NCBI RefSeq assembly: GCF_050947875.1
Contig: NC_134570.1
Span: 229,199,265 to 229,263,264 of the forward strand
DNA length: 64,000 bases
DNA from: Dermacentor variabilis
Taxonomy: Eukaryota; Arthropoda; Arachnida; Ixodida; Ixodidae
Reading direction: 5' to 3'
A program made the position numbers and the translations under genes. This document shows positions 18,924 through 30,703 of this stretch, in pieces. Positions within the stretch are counted from its first letter, which is position 1; every line of letters begins with the position of its first letter. The notes under the pieces are model-generated. The model had not been told where the DNA came from. It made no database searches and saw nothing but the letters and a program-made list of their open reading frames with translations.

Positions 18924-21900
18924 CAGAAGAAAGTTTCATTGCGTTCCCGCAAATGAAAGGAAGCGCGACGTTTTTGTTGATAAAGCTTCTGTCGACAATG
19001 GAACGTAAAAATAATATATAAAACGCACTTGGCTTCAGTGAAGTGAAGCTCGAAGAAAGCTGGAGTGTCTGTTCATATTTAGTTTTGTTTGTGGGAACAC
19101 AGGTAGCTTTAGGAATACATTATTTTGTTTCGGGAGAAGAAATAGCTGGTAATAACACTGGTTGCCCGCAAGTAGACGTCATTGTAATGTATACGATTCA
19201 ACATTCTAGCATTCGTACACGTAACCGAATTTTAGGGTCTCTCGCAGAAAAAAAAAATAGTTTAGGAGCGTGGACATTTCGACAGCGTGGCATCGCGTCG
19301 CTACTTAGCGTTAAGTACAATATGGAAAGTGAATTCGTGTGTTTTACGAAAACGCCCGAATAATGAATGCTCGATGGGCGCAGACACCTGCCAGTGAGTT
19401 TGAGGCGCTGCCGCAGCGCAGCGGTCGCGAAGACCGCCAGACTAGGCTGCGTGCATCAAGACCTTCTCGAGAACGCATGAGCACGCGGAGCTGAGTACGA
19501 GCCGGGATGACCTTGAGACGGCGCGGGAGCGAGACTGAATACAATTTGGCCTGGGCGGCGTTTTCGTGCACCCCGCCCGCGGGCGAGCTGCCAGCGTTGC
19601 GAGTGCGACGCCGCCGGCAGCCTCTCTCTTGCGTGCGCTGACTCTTCGCACCAGAAGGCAGAGTATACGCGTTGTTGCGAGCAAACAACACATCACTTAT
19701 GAACAACATCTGGCGAGACTCAGTGATACGGGTTCTGCGTGTCACCGCACACGCAGAACCCTCGTAGTTGGAATGTTCTGCAGCGATACTCACAAATTAA
19801 AGCCGTCCTTCGATTGTGGCACGTGAAAATAGCCGCGGAGCTTGAAACTTAACTTCCTCAGCGAGGGGGGGTAGTGACGTTTTCCTACGGAGCATGGATT
19901 GAATTGCCTGCCTACAGCGGGTGCAGTTCGGAAACATGATGCTCTATGAAATACTTGTGAACATTACCACCCTCTGAGCTGTTTGATCTTGAAAGAGTTA
20001 AAAAATGAGGCAAACCGTCTCAGCAGGGCGGGGCGAATATCCCAAGTTTCGAATACGAATTGAATATTGCGCACTAACTATTCGTAGTCGCATTCTTATT
20101 AGAAAAGGGAACTAACCAAATTTTTACCAACAAATGAGTAACGAAGACTCGTTGCTGGTATCCATCTGCTGAAGAAGCCGTCGAAAATTATGAGAACCGA
20201 AATGAGGACAATAATGCAGGAACAAAGTGGATAATGCGAGTTTTTGTATTTGATTTAGCTTTTTGGGTCAAGGAAATATAAAAACTGACCCGTTTACAGG
20301 TGTTTTCAGCGCACAAGTCCTTCAGGAGTTTTTTTACCACAATTTCTGCTCTTTTTTCCAGTAATCGTTTATTTGACGTTTCTTGTTCACCTCTGTTTAA
20401 AACAGCAGCGATTCATTCTTGGAAATAATGTTTGCAACCTAGCTCTAAAGATGTTGAGAGGTTATTAGTGCAGCTTTTAATCACCACCGTCATCAACATT
20501 TATTGTACCCTTAAAGGTCCCGCACGGATATGACACAAGGAGGGTGGGACGGGGGGGGGGGGAGCCGTCAAACAAGTGATAACAAGCATAATAATAATAA
20601 TGACAGTTAGCAATCTCTTGTTTGAGATTAACTCTTTCTTCATGATAATGAGCTGTACTTTTTTGTACTGACGGTTGAGTACAGGTGTGGCGCCTAATTG
20701 CGCAGAAATAAATAAAGCTGCTGTAACTACGCACACGCTGCGATTTACCGTTCGACACTAGGTTTTGCACTCGATGCTTACTATACTCGTATCGGATTCG
20801 TGTCGCCTGCACGTAAACTCGTGTCGCACTCCACAGAGCAGCGTTGATGTGCGGAACCGGCTACTCGTTGATCTCAGCACATGTATGGCAAGGCGACTCG
20901 GTTTTGTTCGCAAAAAAATGTGTTCAGATGCCGGCTGTACTGTTTCCGGTGGGGTTTCACGGAAACTGCTCCAGTACAGCACAATGGTAGTTTACGCAGG
21001 CAGTACAGCACAATGGTAGTTTACGCAGGCAGACGACGCGTAACCTACTAATGGTTAAGTGCAAGAAGCAGTTTAGTTCTTCTCTCGATAAATGAGACGT
21101 AAGGTAAGCTGTGCGGCAACATTGATCAGCTGGGCAGCTCCTAGCCTCAGACGACTAATTCACGAGTAAATCTTATCTTTGGCAATATTAATGCCAACAG
21201 CCAGACTTCCAGTTCAACATGGCGGCGAAATTCCCACTTCCGCTTATACAACTGGTAACAACAAAATGATCTGACGTTTAGTAAAGGAACTTGCGTGCCG
21301 TAGTCTTCTCCGGTGGCTCCTTCTGTGTTACCAGCCTAGCTCAGTTCCACTAGGCGCATTACAATATCGGAAAAGAAGTGATCTTAACATCTTCAAAACC
21401 ACATAGTGAAACGCGCTTACGATACAAAAACACACTTGTCGATCACGATAAAGTAACAAAACTAACGCCAGAAGGCTTTGCTAACCATTGACTTTCTAGG
21501 CAGCACTTCATTTTACTGTTGTGTCGCACTTTCCAACTAGTAAACGACAGCTACCGTCACATTGTTTCTAGCAATTTGGCGAGATATGAGTGCGTGTATA
21601 GAATAGAATATACATCATGCCGCCAAGGATGTGCACAATGCGGCGACGAAGTTGGCAATCAAAAAATAAGAAAGAAAGACAAATTAAAGGAAGGTTACGT
21701 CGCTGCTCCTAAGAGCCGAGTGGTTTTCCTACTTTAAGTCAGATGTGAGTGAGTCTGCACACAAAGAACAAAGAGAAAGGACCGCAATTAGAGCCCTCTT
21801 AGCCGAATTACGACTGGCCGCGCACGGCATGCCAGAGGCACAAGGAATCGCCATCTCGACGTAGGGGCGATTCCCCGCGCAAGCGCTTCTGCGACTGCCT

Positions 21901-22711
21901 CCGCCGCGGGAAAGGAGGTGGCCCGAAATTGAAGGAAGGGACTGGCAGTGAAAACGTCGATGTACTCGCTCTTACCGGGAAAAGAAGGATAAACGCGTAA
22001 GGTCTGTCCATTAAGGCGTTCTTACGGTGATTAGGTGACAAAAAAAATTTTTTTTTAATGCATAAAGGAGAGAGAGAGACAGATGGAGAGGATGTGGAAG
22101 CGGTTGATTTCTGTGAAAGAACTTTCTCTAATCGGCGAAACTCGCGAGTGGCGGAGAGTATAGGGGCGTAAGTGAGAGTTTAGCCAGAGAGAGGAGGGGC
22201 ACACTGACGTTATATAGGCTGCCACACGGCTGGCTGCCCCCCCACGGTCCGTTGCCCATGTGTCGGCCCGGTGCGAGTTCAATCGCGTGCGCTTACCGCA
22301 CGTAAGGTCGCGCGGAAACCTTGGCATCACAGCGGAAGCACGTCGATTTTGAACGTCACTCATTTGACGACGGAGGGAAGGTTGAGTGCGTTGAAAATTT
22401 ATTTTTTGTCTAAATTGGCAAATATTTAACGCTGTGTGCTTCTTTTAATTGCGAGGATAAGTGCAACGAAGCGGCAGCATTTCGCAGGCATTGACGTTGG
22501 AGTGGAGGATCGGGCGACTTCAAGGCGCGCAAATACTGATCGCGGCGCACTTGTGGGTGCCTACGCGAAGCGGAACATTTTGCCTTTAGAGGTGAAGCCT
22601 TGGAATAAGTGACTGTGCACGCCGACGCGCGCTGGGTGGCGATCCAAAACAAGCGCACGAACGGTTCGCGACTTCAGGCACCCCCAGAGCGGTTTGTCCG
22701 AGGCGCGGACC
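18924..22711. other. Non-coding region upstream of the GMC oxidoreductase first exon
   Basis: No protein similarity was recognised in these 3.8 kb. Visible structure: a hairpin with 13-bp perfect arms at 19730-19742 and 19749-19761, a run of 12 G at 20551-20562, and a 29-bp unit repeated exactly in tandem at 20972-21029. The promoter and 5' untranslated region of the downstream gene should lie here. The frame of exon 1 is open back to a TGA at 22610-22612, but I could not locate a convincing TATA box or initiator. Confidence 0.4.
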
Positions 22712-22835
22712 ATGCTGACCAAGGCGGACATCCTAGCCGTGACGCTGCTCTTTACGCACCTCAAACCTGAGCAGCAACCGGAGTACTTTGACATCTCGCC
22801 ACCAGGAATTTACAAGGAATACGATTACATCATAG
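22712..22835 (+). CDS. GMC-family FAD oxidoreductase, first coding exon
   Basis: The ATG at 22712 has A at -3 and is the only in-frame ATG after a TGA at 22610. Forty-one codons end in K-E-Y-D-Y-I-I plus a single G. GMC flavoproteins (glucose and choline dehydrogenase relatives) begin their FAD-binding fold with Y-D-[YF]-[IV]-[IV]-V-G-[GA]-G-[ST]-[AS]-G. The exon at 60930 supplies TG to finish the Val codon and then G-G-G-S-A-G. The junction AG|GCAAGT is a strong GC-type donor; reading through instead meets TAG four bases later. The exon is invisible to length-based ORF searches. Weak hydrophobicity near residues 7-15 might mark a secretion signal. Substrate is unknown. Confidence 0.8.
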
Positions 22836-22884
22836 GCAAGTAGGCTTGTTCTTACATCCGCGCTATTGAAGCGTTTGGTGTTTC

Positions 22885-23087
22885 GCGCCGAGCGAAGCCG
22901 CGAGAGGAAATCCCAGCTACACCGGCTGCATTTCGAAAGGCGTGGAATAGAAAAAAAAACAGCTCTCGTGTGCTTTGCATAGGGGGCGCGTTGAAGAACC
23001 CTAGGTTGTCCAAATTAATCCTGACGGCGTCCCCAATAATTATGTCCTGGTTCTGACGCGTAGAAGCCCACAATTTATTTTAGTGTT
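22885..23087 (+). repeat. Diverged tRNA-derived SINE, Ruka-like
   Basis: The segment from GGCTGCATTTCG through GTGTGCTT, GAAGAACCCTAGGT and GACGGCGTCC to AAGCCCAC aligns, in opposite orientation, with the SINEs at 53388-53625 and 56794-57034. It is much more diverged than those copies and its tRNA-like head is no longer clear. It sits only about 50 bp inside the intron. Confidence 0.6.
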
Positions 23088-24715
23088 TCACGTATTTTTT
23101 TCGAGATAAGCCCCTTGAAACGTCATGGATGTGGAATTACAAGAAAAATAAGAAGTCATCGCCATCATGACCGTCATTGAGGACGAAGGCCTTTCCGATT
23201 GAGCTGCAGGTTAGTCTATGTCATACGTGTGCGGCATCTGTGCCATCCCTTAAAGGTTGGCACTCGCATCACCGTGCCCCTCACGACAGTATTTGCGATC
23301 CACTGGCATCCCTTTCTCAAATAGGCCTCCATGCAGTATCTGCCTTGCGCCTTACTCATTCTTCCTTTTAAGCTGGACTACAGTATCAGTAAGGCCTGTT
23401 CGCCGCCTATGATTATCTGGTAGCGTTATGTTTTTTTTTAAATTCTTTTCCGTCGATCGTGGAACGGTCCTTAGCTCGTTCTCAAATTTCCTTGTTCTCA
23501 ATGAATAAGCTGCCAGACATGGAATTCGGCCTGTCTGCTATTTGTGCTACCTCCCGCTTCTATTTGCCTGGAAATTTCCCGCCATTATACAAGCGAGAAC
23601 GTGCATTAGAGGGCGTGGCCCTTTTACGTCAATAAGGCGCAAACAGCGTACTTGCGCGCAGCATATAATTTACCGCTGTACCAAGCGACGGCACAGAGGC
23701 AGCTAAAGCGACGAAGCCACTAAGTTTTTCGCTGTTGTGGCTCACGCTGCCGCCGGGTTCACTGAACATCATTGTAGAGGCTCACGATGCTGGCAGTGGC
23801 GCTGCACAGTTTTTCCGCACTGTGCGCGCGGCTGGTGCGCACGGTACGAATGTGCCTCGTGGATTGTTGAGATTTGTTCTGACCGTGGCCAGCGACATGC
23901 CACAACATGCGCGTGCGCGTGCGCGTGAACGCTACAGAACACTGCGCCAAGCAAGCCGTTAAGTATTCGCCACACAGTGGCCTATCAGTGAGGTCCTAAG
24001 CATGCCAAGCTTTGTAAATGGTGCACAGCATGTGTATTCATTTTCGGAAAAGTCTCATCCCTTGCTTCAAGACAAAAGCTTCTTTTGATGGACTTAATTT
24101 TTAACTTATAGTACTTTGTGGAATGTGATTTGTCTTGTTTATTACTCTGAATTTAGCGACAGCTCCCCGCTTTTGATTTGATTGTAAAGTCATAATGTAT
24201 GGATTTTTGTTATCCAACAGCGCTGCTGCATTTAATTGTAGGTGTGGTGTTCCAGTGAATTCAATGTCAAAAACTAGGTGAGCGCTGTACCTGTAAAAAC
24301 GTGTTTGCATGTTACGTCTGTTTTTATGTCCACGATGAGTGCTCTTTACTGACAAACTTTCTATTACAGCAAAATTCCCAAGCGACAAAGCTTGTTGTGA
24401 GACGACCTATGCTCGAGTCAGGTCGCACTGTACCCTTGGCAAGCCAACTTTACTTCTTTTCGATTAGTCGGCCACTGGTGTCGCAAGACTTCTATGATCT
24501 GCACTCTCCTCAACCCAAATACACTTAGGATTCCAAGCAAATATTGGGCCTCTTTTGAATGCTGAGATCGAAAAAAATATCGCGTTAGGGGCGTGTCCAT
24601 TGAAGTATGCATTTAGCATGCAGTCTATATGATACTTGCATGCGAAATTTGATCAGCCGTGCGCTAGAACTGCATTTCAGCAATGAACGCTACTAGAAAG
24701 CGACATTTTTTTTTA
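23088..24715. other. Intronic sequence without recognisable genes
   Basis: No coding similarity was found. The stretch near 23158-23260 (CATCGCCATCATGACCGTCA, then GGACGAAGGCCTTTCC) faintly resembles the 3' end of RTE copies A and B and may be a decayed RTE tail. The rest, including several short open frames around 23735-23975, shows nothing I can support. Confidence 0.3.
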
Positions 24716-24742
24716 TGTATTTATTTATTTATTTATTTATTA
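24716..24742 (+). repeat. (TTTA)n simple repeat
   Basis: Six to seven TTTA units follow a T-run. It could be the 3' tail of a minus-strand retroelement, because a minus-strand LINE relic lies to the right (25640-26800), but continuity between the two is not shown. Confidence 0.6.
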
Positions 24743-24779
24743 GTAACACACTATTTATTATTACACTGCTTCTTACAGA

Positions 24780-25303
24780 AGGTGTGGTTCAGGATGCAGT
24801 GCCATACACGAATTACGTATTTCGCAATTGCCTTGAATATAAAGACGAATACGTCATAGGGCCGGTGCCAGCGTGCAATGCAATCGTGAGCGTACGTCGC
24901 GAACATATTCTTCGAGGAAAATCAGTTCTGCGGAAGCCCGTACAGTAGAGGAAGGTTCGTCAAATGGAGTGATCCACCCTACTGCAGAAACCCGTATGGC
25001 TTTGCGTGGCAGCTTCGTGCTACGGATTGGTGGAGGACAATTTTCCCATTTCATATTCAGCGAGGTCAAATAAGGCTGCTCAGAAATAAATTTTTTTCGC
25101 TAAAAATATTTTGCTGCTTTTGATCACCACTACTTAGCAAGAGCACGTTAAAAGACACTGCCACCGAAGGAGTAAAGTGCCGTAATTTGCTGCAGGAATA
25201 TTTGCATGAATGTCCCAGGCTCAGCTTGTGTGACACCAACAGTGATGATGATGGCGCATCAGCAGACTTCTCGTGTTCTGATCTGATTTCTCTTACGTCT
25301 TAA
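24780..25303 (+). pseudogene. Possible coding relic, unassigned
   Basis: Three consecutive protein-like stretches occur in different frames. The first is Y-T-N-Y-V-F-R-N-C-L-E-Y-K-D-E-Y-V-I-G-P-V up to a TAG near 24946. The second is H-P-T-A-E-T-R-M-A-L-R-G-S-F-V-L up to 25073. The third, with no ATG, runs 25124-25303 with C-R-N-L-L-Q-E-Y-L-H-E-C-P-R-L and an acidic S-D-D-D-G. Together they look like one gene broken by two frameshifts, but I do not recognise the family. A decayed transposon gene is the likeliest explanation. Chance open frames cannot be excluded. Confidence 0.3.
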
Positions 25304-25563
25304 GAATCGTCTATCAAACCTAAATTCTTTTCTATTGGTTGTCCCTTTTAAAAATTAAGTTTCTATTGATTTCACAGGTATGTAACGTATTATGCTTCCA
25401 AGAAATATTATGAGCAAATTGAGCACGAATTTATGAGCTGAAACACGTACACAGAATGGTAGTAAGACTAATTTTCGCTTCCCAATTGCTGCGCCATTCC
25501 TTTAACCTTGCTACATCAGGCTGTAATTCTGTGACATCGACAGGGCAAGCTATTAGCCTATAA

Positions 25564-25630
25564 ATCACGCACTCGCCCACGATAGAGGGCGAGTGCGTGA
25601 TATTGATGCCAGAAGCGGGCTTAGCCCGCT
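25564..25630. repeat. Two adjacent perfect hairpins
   Basis: ATCACGCACTCGCCC (25564-25578) pairs perfectly with 25587-25601 across an 8-base loop. Just downstream AGCGGGCT (25614-25621) pairs with 25623-25630 across one base. No terminal repeats or duplications were seen around the pair. Confidence 0.8.
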
Positions 25631-25639
25631 CCCTTGTGA

Positions 25640-26800
25640 AACCCCATATGTTATTCGAGCCGAATTAGATATGAAGCCGTGGAACCTTACCGCTCGGTAT
25701 CGATAGTTTAGAAATTCTGCTATTCACGCCGTTGTTTTGTGATTGAGGTACAGATTACGAATTGGTCGTACTAGCATCAGTCGAATATGGGGAACATGGT
25801 CAAACGTCTTTGAAAAATGAATAAAAATGGCACAATGTAAATGTACATGTGTAATGCTCTCTGTAGGTCGGTTAGGTATGGTACAAGCTCAGAAGGTTGC
25901 GTCCGGCATGACAAGTTTTTCCGGTAACCGTGCTCAGTATTAAGAAGCAAGTTGTTCCAGCTGAGAGGACCCATTACCTGTGAGTGTATGATATAATCGA
26001 GTATTTGTGTTAGATTGATATTGGTGACATTGACCTGTAGTCGTTTGACTGATTACTGTTACCAGATTTAAATATAGATGCGCCATAAACAGATTTGCAA
26101 TGCTTTTGTATACAGCCAGAATCGATGGATTGTTAGAAAATTAAGGTGAGAAGCTTGGGGGAATGAGGGCAGGTTAATTTTTGTAGGTCGACGTTGACGC
26201 CATCGGGACCCGGACTAGTTTTGTGCGGAAGGCGATCGATAGTGCTCGACACACGGCGTTCCGTGACTAAAATTTCTGGGTGAGGCTGTGTAACGGAAAG
26301 CTGTGGCTAATTCAGTGAATAATTTATCGAAAGTTGATTAGCGGAAACCTCAGTGAAGTACTTATTAAAATTTGCACCTAAGTGTTCTGCCAGTGAAGCA
26401 CTGCCGTCTTTACTCGTCGATGCCGATTGTAAGTGTTATTATTAGGATTCACTACATTCAAAAAATTTTTAGAGTCCGTTTTTATTCAGTTAGGGAGCGT
26501 TTCATTAAAATATTTGTCCTTGGAGACTGACGCCTTTTTTAACCAGTAATTTTTTCGTAGTCTGCCCAGTCTTGGGAGCCATTTGAGCGACTCGCTTTAT
26601 CGCAAATCCTATTGCTCTTGTTCAGTCAGCATTTTACGCCTCGGGTAAACCATGGGTCATCTACTATTGCTGTTATTGATACTTTAGAAATACAAGCAGC
26701 CTCGACTGTGCCACTGCTGCCTACAATGAACTTTTCGCATGCAAGTCCCGAGCACGGTTTTCTTCTAACTTTGACTAATTGACAGCAATTTTGAGGTGGC
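25640..26800 (-). mobile_element. Decayed CR1/L2-like LINE fragment
   Basis: Minus-strand translation gives RT pieces. Frame 25974-25777 has E-H-G-Y-R-K-N-L-S-C, the finger motif usually written Q-H-G-F-R-K-G-x-S-C. Further left, F-I-H-F-S-K-T-F-D-H-V-P-H corresponds to the D-F-S-K-A-F-D-x-V palm motif. Upstream, between 26800 and 26050, linker-like sequence is scattered across frames (K-Y-F-N-E-T-L-P-N, F-L-N-V-V-N-P). Frequent stops and frameshifts mark an old copy. The catalytic F-A-D-D region was not found, so the 3' part may be lost or moved. Confidence 0.6.
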
Positions 26801-29800
26801 GAAATCATGCCATAATGCGAGACACGCCTTTCGAATAATTCTAGCCGCGTGGCGTTTCGCTACCATGCACCTACAGCATAGCGCGCACAATCGTTTCTCC
26901 ACTGCCGCACCACAGCCGACAAGCAAAGCGCGACCTCGTGCTCAGCAGCGCGAATGGAGCAAGCCGGCGCGTAACATTAAGTCAGCTCATTTTAAGTCGT
27001 ACTGCTGCAAATAGTTGGAAAAGTATTCTTTCAATTCTTTGAAATCCGCTTCGTGCAGCACCTTCTTCGGGAATTCCTCTTCTGTGCACAGAAGTGCCTA
27101 AGCTTTGTGCAACTTTCACAATGTCCTGCACTTGAAATTTCGCACGCAATCTGCTGGAGCAAAAGAGTGCCGCTCATGCGTGATGTGCAGCAAGGCGTGC
27201 GGAATCTATTTCATCGGGCATTTCCGGCTCCTTGCGTCGGTGTTTAGCTTTGCACGATCAACCAGGTCCCTTCCATAGGAACTGCGCTTGTATGGAGCTG
27301 TAGGTCACCACAGACGTTGGCTTTCATGTAATGAATTCTTGACTTGATCACAGTGCCGGCAAAAGACTTTAAAACTATCCAGTGCACCTGCGACCAAGAA
27401 AACATCCAGCCTGCAGTGAACAGAACAACGGTGGTCCTTCACGTCGCCTTTGCTTCAACAGGCATCACAATTTCATAGTGAATGTGTGTGGTCGATATGA
27501 TCAGTACAGATTTAAAGTGAATGCAACCTGTGGTAGTGAAACCAACATGAATACATAAAAGTGCTATGCCTAATGTTGTGAGTTAGAAAAACAGTTTTCT
27601 TCAATGAAAAAACAAAACAAAAACAATGTAAAGTTGAGGGCGTGTTTGCGGCGACATCTCGTTCTTGCTAATGATGTGGCGCGGTACTTCAAAGGCCTCT
27701 CCGGTTACTGTTCTTGCGTGGTGCCATAATTGCGCAGCGTCGGCACTCAAACCACTACCTTCCCGCAATCCCAACAGTTATTAATGCCGGTGTATTGAAG
27801 AGCGCGGCGCTTTACAAAACCAACGCTAAGAACCGCGGCAGAGTTTTGTCAGTCTCTCGGGCGTTGATTGCTTAAGAATGAGCTGACGTCCCTGCCAGCT
27901 GTGACGAGTCCTCTTGCTAACTGTAGACAGAAGAACCTCCGATGAGGAGGCACTTGTCTTTCTTTTCTGAATTGTCCACCTCCCAGGACGGGGCAGCAGG
28001 AGATCGCTGCGTCAAGTGCTGATTCCTCTGCGCTTTCACAAATTTTTATGCTTTTTCGTATGTCTGCAAAATTACAAAGTGCTTATTATATGGCCGACAA
28101 ATGAACTGTATTAACTAGTCCTGTAGTCCCAGCTACGATGTGTTTTATCTTAGAATCAGAAGTTTTTGTATATGAACGTTGTAAATCATATCTGAATTCT
28201 CCGTTTTGTTCACGGGCAAAAGGCAGCTTATAATTAAAAGTAACTTTCCTGCAGTATTTTCCGATCATCTAAGTTCACTTAAGTTTTGCAAACTGACTTT
28301 AATTCAATGAAACTTGGACCAGAATAGCATAACAATCAATTCTTCTCCCTCTTCGTAATAAGCCGTGCGCTGATCCTCTTACGTCATCATTAGAGAATCC
28401 GCCAGTCGAGAGCGGTTGATTATAAGAAAGGAACACAATGGAATCAACAGAATTGTTGCGCAATGTCGGCATCGAATCACTGATGCCAACGAGAATCGCA
28501 ATGCGGGCGCTCTGTTCGTGCACCGTTCTCGGTGGCGCAAGTGGTGCTCGTCCGTGACACCACGATCCACCCGAGACCTCTTCTGCTAAATCTGATCAAT
28601 ACAACAGATCGAGTTCAACGAGGACAACAGACCCGATATGACAATTATTGTTGTGAGAGTGCGTTAAGCGCGAGCCTCTTCCAAAACACATGACAGGCCA
28701 GATATTACAACCAAGATGGGGAACAGGCTCCTCTTTAAGCATCGGTTTCATTTTCTGGTAGTAAAGGTGCTGATTCGTGGTTCAAGCTGAGTACTGTACG
28801 TCATTCAAATGCTCAATTTTAACATATACGGTATCTGTGGGACAACTTATAGCATGCACAGGGCTGAGTTCCTCCGCCTGTGTGCAGGCCAAACAATCCA
28901 GAGACAAATCAAAAGCTGGCTGCTAGATGAGCGCATGATTTTTCCACTATGTCATTAGAAATAAAGTTTAAAGTTCAAGTTGCTCTGATATGTAGCGACG
29001 TCGCCTAATTCTTGCAATAAACGTTGCTAAAAGATATCGTTCTGTATTCAGCAGTACATAATGGTGGGCTGAGTTTATTAGAGTGAAATACATATACAAT
29101 AATGCACATGATACAAAAGGCTCAGCCGGCTATTGCTACAAAAGGTCGTGGCAAGCCAAATTTTGCCGTATGGCGCTATGAGTAAACTCGGTGCTTTCCG
29201 TTGTAGGAACGTTTGTCTATAGACGATGCGCACATGTGGCAGGCGCTCCCGTCCCCGTGAATCTTTTGTTGCTCACAATCTGTAAGCTGAAATTGTCTGA
29301 GAACTTAGTTTTGTTTGGGCGCGCCTCATTCCGATGCCATTGCTGGCGCTGTAGGTGCTTGAAAGCCATATTAATTCACCCTGCGTTAATAGTCATGACT
29401 AGGCGCATAGTCTGAAAAACAGCGATAACACCCGATGAGGACAACCACTATACAAGCAAGGACTCCGGGGAAGGAGGTACTAAATAAAACAGGAGAGTGG
29501 ATATACAAACTCTGAAGGGGGAGGGGGGGCACTGAGCACACAAACACTACAGCTTGTCGGATTTCTCGCGCTCTCGCACTGCGTCTCAAAACTTTTGCTT
29601 CGACCATTCAGTAGCTCGTTTTGTAAGTGTGCTAGCGTCACTGTCAACGTCAGGGAGACCTAAATGCAGTGAATAAGAATTACAAGACCTTCCACGCTTT
29701 CTCTTTCATAAGCGGCTCTTAATGCGAAGTCGAGGAAGTGACCTTGCCCCTTAGCGCTTGAGAGAGCGGCCGTCCTATGCGAGTTGTGCTTCTCTTACAG

Positions 29801-30506
29801 AAACTATTGTTTTCTGTAATTAAGCAAACTGCAATCGCCGTGCGATGGTCTTTCTCGCATTTTCTCTAGGCTGGCGTCCGAGCTGTAGCGTTTTAATGAC
29901 TTTCTCGGCATGCTAACAGGAAACGGCAAGCTTCCTCGCCTAACGGGCCAGCTATGACTCGCAGGGGAGCGTATACCAAGGTGGTTTCTTGAGCGTACAG
30001 ATTTAAAGAGAGAAAAGTGAAAAAAAAAGGAAACAATACTGCTTCTTACCTACTCAGCACATTAACTCAGCTGGAAGACGACAGCAAAAGAGTGTGAGCA
30101 GTTTGCCGGAACAGCGAAGCAGGTGACAGTGACGGCTGACGCCACGCCTGGAGTTCCCTTCTCATGATTCGGAGTCCCTTTTCTACGTTTCAGCTCACAC
30201 AGCGGCACAGATGCTATTAGAAGTGGGCAGTGAAACCTTGATTTGGGATAGCTATTGCATGCTTGGTTAGAACGCCGCGCGACTGGAACGAGAACAAGAG
30301 ACAACAGGACAAGCACTGGAGTTCAGCCTGTGCACTGAATGGGCAGGAACCGGGCAATTCAATGCAAAATAAGTAATGTGAAGGGAATCAAGCAAAAACA
30401 TGAGAATAGGTATGCTGAAGCCAAATGAAAGAGGATGGAGAGAACGAAATTAGGAAAATGAAGGGAGGTGAGAGCATGCCGTCAATTTGTCATCACCATT
30501 ATATAT
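26801..30506. other. Intronic sequence, mostly unassigned
   Basis: No confident gene. On the minus strand, 27120-27012 reads L-L-C-T-E-E-E-F-P-K-K-V-L-H-E then F-K-E-L-K-E-Y-F-S-N-Y-L before a stop. The same frame can be followed to about 27530 with five stops and scattered Cys and His (CRHCDQ). That stop density is not clearly below chance, so it is only a possible pseudogene. The remaining 3 kb show no repeat or coding pattern that I could identify. Confidence 0.3.
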
Positions 30507-30667
30507 TGTTACGTGTGGAAAGACAGACGAAAGATGCTATTTGCACGCTATTTACACTGGAGCCAGGCAGCCAGGCTGACACTCACTTGTGCCAAGGGCA
30601 CCGACCAACTTCTTCGTCGTTCTCGCGGCGGCTCGTCTCTTGAGCATCGCTCGATAATATCGTAATA
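30507..30667 (-). repeat. 3' LTR of Gypsy-3
   Basis: In plus orientation it begins TGTTACGTGTGG and ends CGTAATA. It matches 33039-33193 throughout, except for a small duplication (AGGCAGCC-type, near 30565) that makes it slightly longer. Confidence 0.8.
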
Positions 30668-30703
30668 TTACCCCCCGGCAGCAAAAGCACCGTCGCGGTT
30701 CTC

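Noticed and set aside
22836..22843. Using GT at 22840-22841 as the donor of exon 1
   Set aside because: It would add five bases before the junction and shift the frame, destroying the Y-D-Y-I-I-V-G-G-G-S-A-G continuity. The GC donor keeps it.
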